This document shows positions 61,992-64,000 of a DNA stretch of 64,000 nucleotides, piece by piece (within the stretch, counting starts at the first letter, position 1; every line of letters starts with the position of its first letter). The notes below the pieces were generated by a model. It saw only the letters and a program-made list of their open reading frames with translations, ran no database searches and was not told where the DNA came from. Location: NCBI RefSeq assembly GCF_001854805.1, contig NZ_MBLO01000180.1, positions 1 through 64,000 on the forward strand. The letters run 5' to 3'. The position numbers and the translations under genes were made by a program. This DNA comes from Pseudofrankia coriaricola (GTDB lineage: Bacteria; Actinomycetota; Actinomycetes; Frankiales; Frankiaceae).

Positions 61992-62267
61992 ATGATGAGC
62001 GCACCAGTCGCCACCGGGAGTGACACGGCCGACACCGAGGCTGCCGGTGGCGCGGATCCCCTGCGGAGGTGGGCCGTGCGGACCTTCGACCTCGACGCCT
62101 TCGATCCCCACGACCGCACCGGCGAGCACATCCTCCCCTGGGAAATGTGGGAGCGCGACCGCCCCTGGCGCGCGGATACCCCTGACCCCGCGCCCAGAGT
62201 GGTGGCGCCCCCGGAGGGGACGCCGCTGGCGCCGGACGGCCCGCCAGACGACCGCCCTCGGGAGTAA
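61992..62267 (+). CDS. Small acidic hypothetical protein
   Basis: A 91-residue frame with a clear GC-rich third position: WAVRTFDLDAFDPHDRTGEH and ILPWEMWERDRPWRAD are followed by a Pro-rich tail. Codon use is gene-like, but I recognise no family. The ATG-ATG start has no convincing ribosome site. It could be translated with the short Pro/Trp-rich frame that follows. Confidence 0.5.
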   Translation: MMSAPVATGSDTADTEAAGGADPLRRWAVRTFDLDAFDPHDRTGEHILPWEMWERDRPWRADTPDPAPRVVAPPEGTPLAPDGPPDDRPRE

Positions 62268-62325
62268 CGCCCACGGGAGTGACCGAGGCCGGCCAGCCCA
62301 CGCGCCTTCATCTCCGGTCTTCCGC

Positions 62326-62553
62326 GTGCCGCCTGACTGGCCGCCGCCACCGCCGGGGTGGTCACCGTGGCCCGGCTGGCGGCCTGACCCGGCCTGGCCC
62401 GTGCCGCCGCCCGGCTGGCGGTTCTGGCACCAGCAGCCCGACGGATGGCGGCGGAAGGCGCGACCGGACCGGCCCCGGCCGCGACTTCCGCGTGCCCGAC
62501 AAAGACCCGTGGGACAGCAGCGGTCAGTGCGCGATGATGATCCGGCAACGTAG
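62326..62553 (+). CDS. Possible short Pro/Trp-rich protein
   Basis: A 75-codon frame starting at GTG 62326 reads VPPDWPPPPPGWSPWPGWRP then PPPGWRFWHQQPDGW. PPGW-type repeats like these occur at the ends of many actinobacterial proteins (cell-surface or DUF2510-like). The start is uncertain, there is no ribosome site, and the region may be the remnant of a longer gene. Other frames here are clearly shadows. Confidence 0.35.
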   Translation: MPPDWPPPPPGWSPWPGWRPDPAWPVPPPGWRFWHQQPDGWRRKARPDRPRPRLPRARQRPVGQQRSVRDDDPAT

Positions 62554-62724
62554 CGCGCGGGACCCGTCCGTCAGGGCGGTCCCGGCGGGTCGCGGCCGGC
62601 ACTGCTCCATCCGGAGCCGCGGGCGCACCGGTCTGGCATCCGCCGCTCGCGGTGCGGAGGGCGTCGATCCTCGGCGCGATCCGGAGTCCGCGGCCGAAAC
62701 CGAGGAAGAGGAAAACTGAGCGCG

Positions 62725-63966
62725 ATGGCGACGGGCGGCAGTCGGGATACGCATACGGCGACGAGCTCCACCGGGCCGGTCACGGTGACCGCCGGGCCGG
62801 TGACCACGACGACGACCACGACGGTCACGGTGACCTCGTCGGCGGGATTCGGCGGCGCGAGCGGCCGGAACCGGACCGCGCTCGCGCTCGACATCGGCGG
62901 GACGAAGCTCGCCGGTGGCGTCGTCGACGCCACCGGCGCGGTTCTCGGCCGGGCGCGCAGAGCGATGCCGAAGACCCTCGACCCCGAGGTCACGTTCGCC
63001 GCCGCCGTCGAATGCCTGCACTCCGCCCTTGGCGACGCGGGGCTCGGCGGGCGTTACGACTACGCGGGCCTGGCCGGGCTCGGGGTCGGCTGCGGTGGGC
63101 CGATGATCTGGCCGGCGGGAGAGGTCTCGCCGCTGAACATCCCGTCGTGGCGGGATTTCCCGCTGCGCGCCCGGCTGCGTGACGAGTTCGGCGGCCTGGG
63201 GGTGCTTGTCCACAACGACGCGGTGGCGCTCGCCGCTGGCGAGCACTGGATGGGCACCGGCCGAAACACGCGCAACCTGCTCGCCGTGACGGTCTCGACC
63301 GGGGTGGGCGGCGGTCTGGTCCTCGACGGGCGGCTCTACCACGGGCGGTCCGGCAACGCGGGGCATGTCGGTCACCTCGTCGTCGACCCGGCCGGGCCGG
63401 ACTGTGCCTGCGGCGGTGTCGGTTGCCTGGAGGCGATCGCCTCCGGACCGCGCACTGTCGCCTGGGCCATCGAGGAGGGCTGGAAGCCCGTCGAGGCCGG
63501 GCCAGGCACGGGCAGGCCCGGACCGGACGACGGCGGGACCAGGCCGAACGAGGCAGGGACCGGGTTTGGCGACTCCGGGCCCGATACGTCCGGAGCCTCA
63601 GCGGCGCGGGGCGACGGCGGGGGGCCGGATGAGGAGCGAGCCCCCGACGGGCGCGCGCTCGCCGCCTCGGCGGCGGCGGGCGACAAGATCGCGCGGGCGG
63701 CGCTGGCCCGCTCCGGGAACGCGGTGGGAATCGCGCTCGCGTCCTGCGCGGCGACCTTCGACCTCGATCTCGTCACCGTCGCGGGTGGCTTCTCCCAGTC
63801 CGGGCCGATCTTCTGGGACGCGCTGCGAGCCGCCTACGACCGGCATACCGGCATGGAGTTCGCGCGCGCCGTCCCCGTCGAGCCCAGCTCGGCCCCGAAC
63901 GACGTCGCCCTGCGCGGCGCCGCCGCCTTCGTTCTCGTCCCAGACTGCTACGCCTGGGCCGGCTAG
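62725..63966 (+). CDS. ROK-family sugar kinase (probable glucokinase)
   Basis: A 413-residue ROK protein. The phosphate-binding loop is ALDIGGTKLAGGVV. The substrate region has VLVHNDAVALAAGEHW (catalytic Asp) and VSTGVGGGLVLDGRLYHGRSGNAGHVGHL (quoted in part: STGVGGGLVLDG and GNAGHVGHLVVDP). The zinc-binding ROK motif is CACGGVGCLEAIASGP. A 60-residue Gly/Pro/Asp-rich insertion (from VEAGPGTGRPGPDDGG to DEERAPDGR) lies between that motif and the C-terminal helices. The first 45 residues are Thr/Val-rich, so a later start is possible. It may phosphorylate glucose released by glucan turnover; substrate is inferred. Confidence 0.9.
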   Translation: MATGGSRDTHTATSSTGPVTVTAGPVTTTTTTTVTVTSSAGFGGASGRNRTALALDIGGTKLAGGVVDATGAVLGRARRAMPKTLDPEVTFAAAVECLHSALGDAGLGGRYDYAGLAGLGVGCGGPMIWPAGEVSPLNIPSWRDFPLRARLRDEFGGLGVLVHNDAVALAAGEHWMGTGRNTRNLLAVTVSTGVGGGLVLDGRLYHGRSGNAGHVGHLVVDPAGPDCACGGVGCLEAIASGPRTVAWAIEEGWKPVEAGPGTGRPGPDDGGTRPNEAGTGFGDSGPDTSGASAARGDGGGPDEERAPDGRALAASAAAGDKIARAALARSGNAVGIALASCAATFDLDLVTVAGGFSQSGPIFWDALRAAYDRHTGMEFARAVPVEPSSAPNDVALRGAAAFVLVPDCYAWAG

Positions 63967-64000
63967 CGCCGGGTGAAGCGCCCTCGCCGCGGCTGGCGCG

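Overview
The window is very GC-rich, gene-dense DNA from an actinobacterium. Frequent GTG starts, GTGA stop/start overlaps, nucS, glgE, ccr, mak, divIVA-like and SigE-family genes all fit. The gene content and the Gly/Pro/Ala-rich linkers suggest a Frankia-like filamentous actinomycete; the genus is my inference, not proven. No rRNA, tRNA, CRISPR array, prophage or intact insertion sequence was seen.

Layout. (1) 0-17 kb: nucS; a double-length 3-hydroxyacyl-CoA dehydrogenase; a DUF1232 protein; a small Zn-ligand protein; a DivIVA-like coiled-coil protein; crotonyl-CoA carboxylase/reductase; a sigma factor overlapping a membrane FG-GAP protein; thiolase; MeaB; a DUF985 cupin; a hybrid histidine kinase; a thiamine-binding protein; and a CnoX-like thioredoxin. 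Thiolase, 3-hydroxyacyl-CoA dehydrogenase, Ccr and MeaB, with enoyl-CoA hydratase, AcsA and EtfAB further along, form an acetyl-CoA/acyl-CoA toolkit compatible with the ethylmalonyl-CoA pathway or with butyryl/propionyl-CoA metabolism. (2) 17.4-25.8 kb, minus strand: glgE-treS-mak-glgB, the trehalose-to-alpha-glucan (GlgE) pathway. glgP and glgX lie convergently at 49-54 kb and would degrade the glucan. (3) 27.4-46.1 kb, plus strand: a tellurium-resistance-type (Ter) stress island. It holds TerD, a DUF475 TerC-like membrane protein, a TerA-like protein, a divergent GrpE, a lidless Hsp70, a 1503-residue zinc-ribbon/FN3-like/Pro-rich protein, a secreted GH26-like protein, then a four-gene overlapping biosynthetic operon (CitE-like lyase, PRTase-TRSP, StiP, HAD phosphatase). 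(4) 46-64 kb: acsA, glgP, glgX, enoyl-CoA hydratase, pirin, a membrane EEP hydrolase, an HTH/TPR regulator, etfBA and a ROK kinase.

Two things stand out. First, the Ter island joins Ter proteins, a dedicated GrpE-Hsp70 pair, a giant putative client adaptor and a nucleoside-like-metabolite operon. Second, five intergenic loci carry a mosaic inverted-repeat element. It is built from small hairpins with a conserved TCGCTTCGCT (or AGCGAAGCGA) loop and stems that vary in sequence but stay complementary, and it often begins or ends within a few bases of a stop codon. These elements create long spurious reading frames and look like an undescribed REP/BIME-like family.

All functions were assigned by reading translated sequence and recognising motifs; no database search was run.
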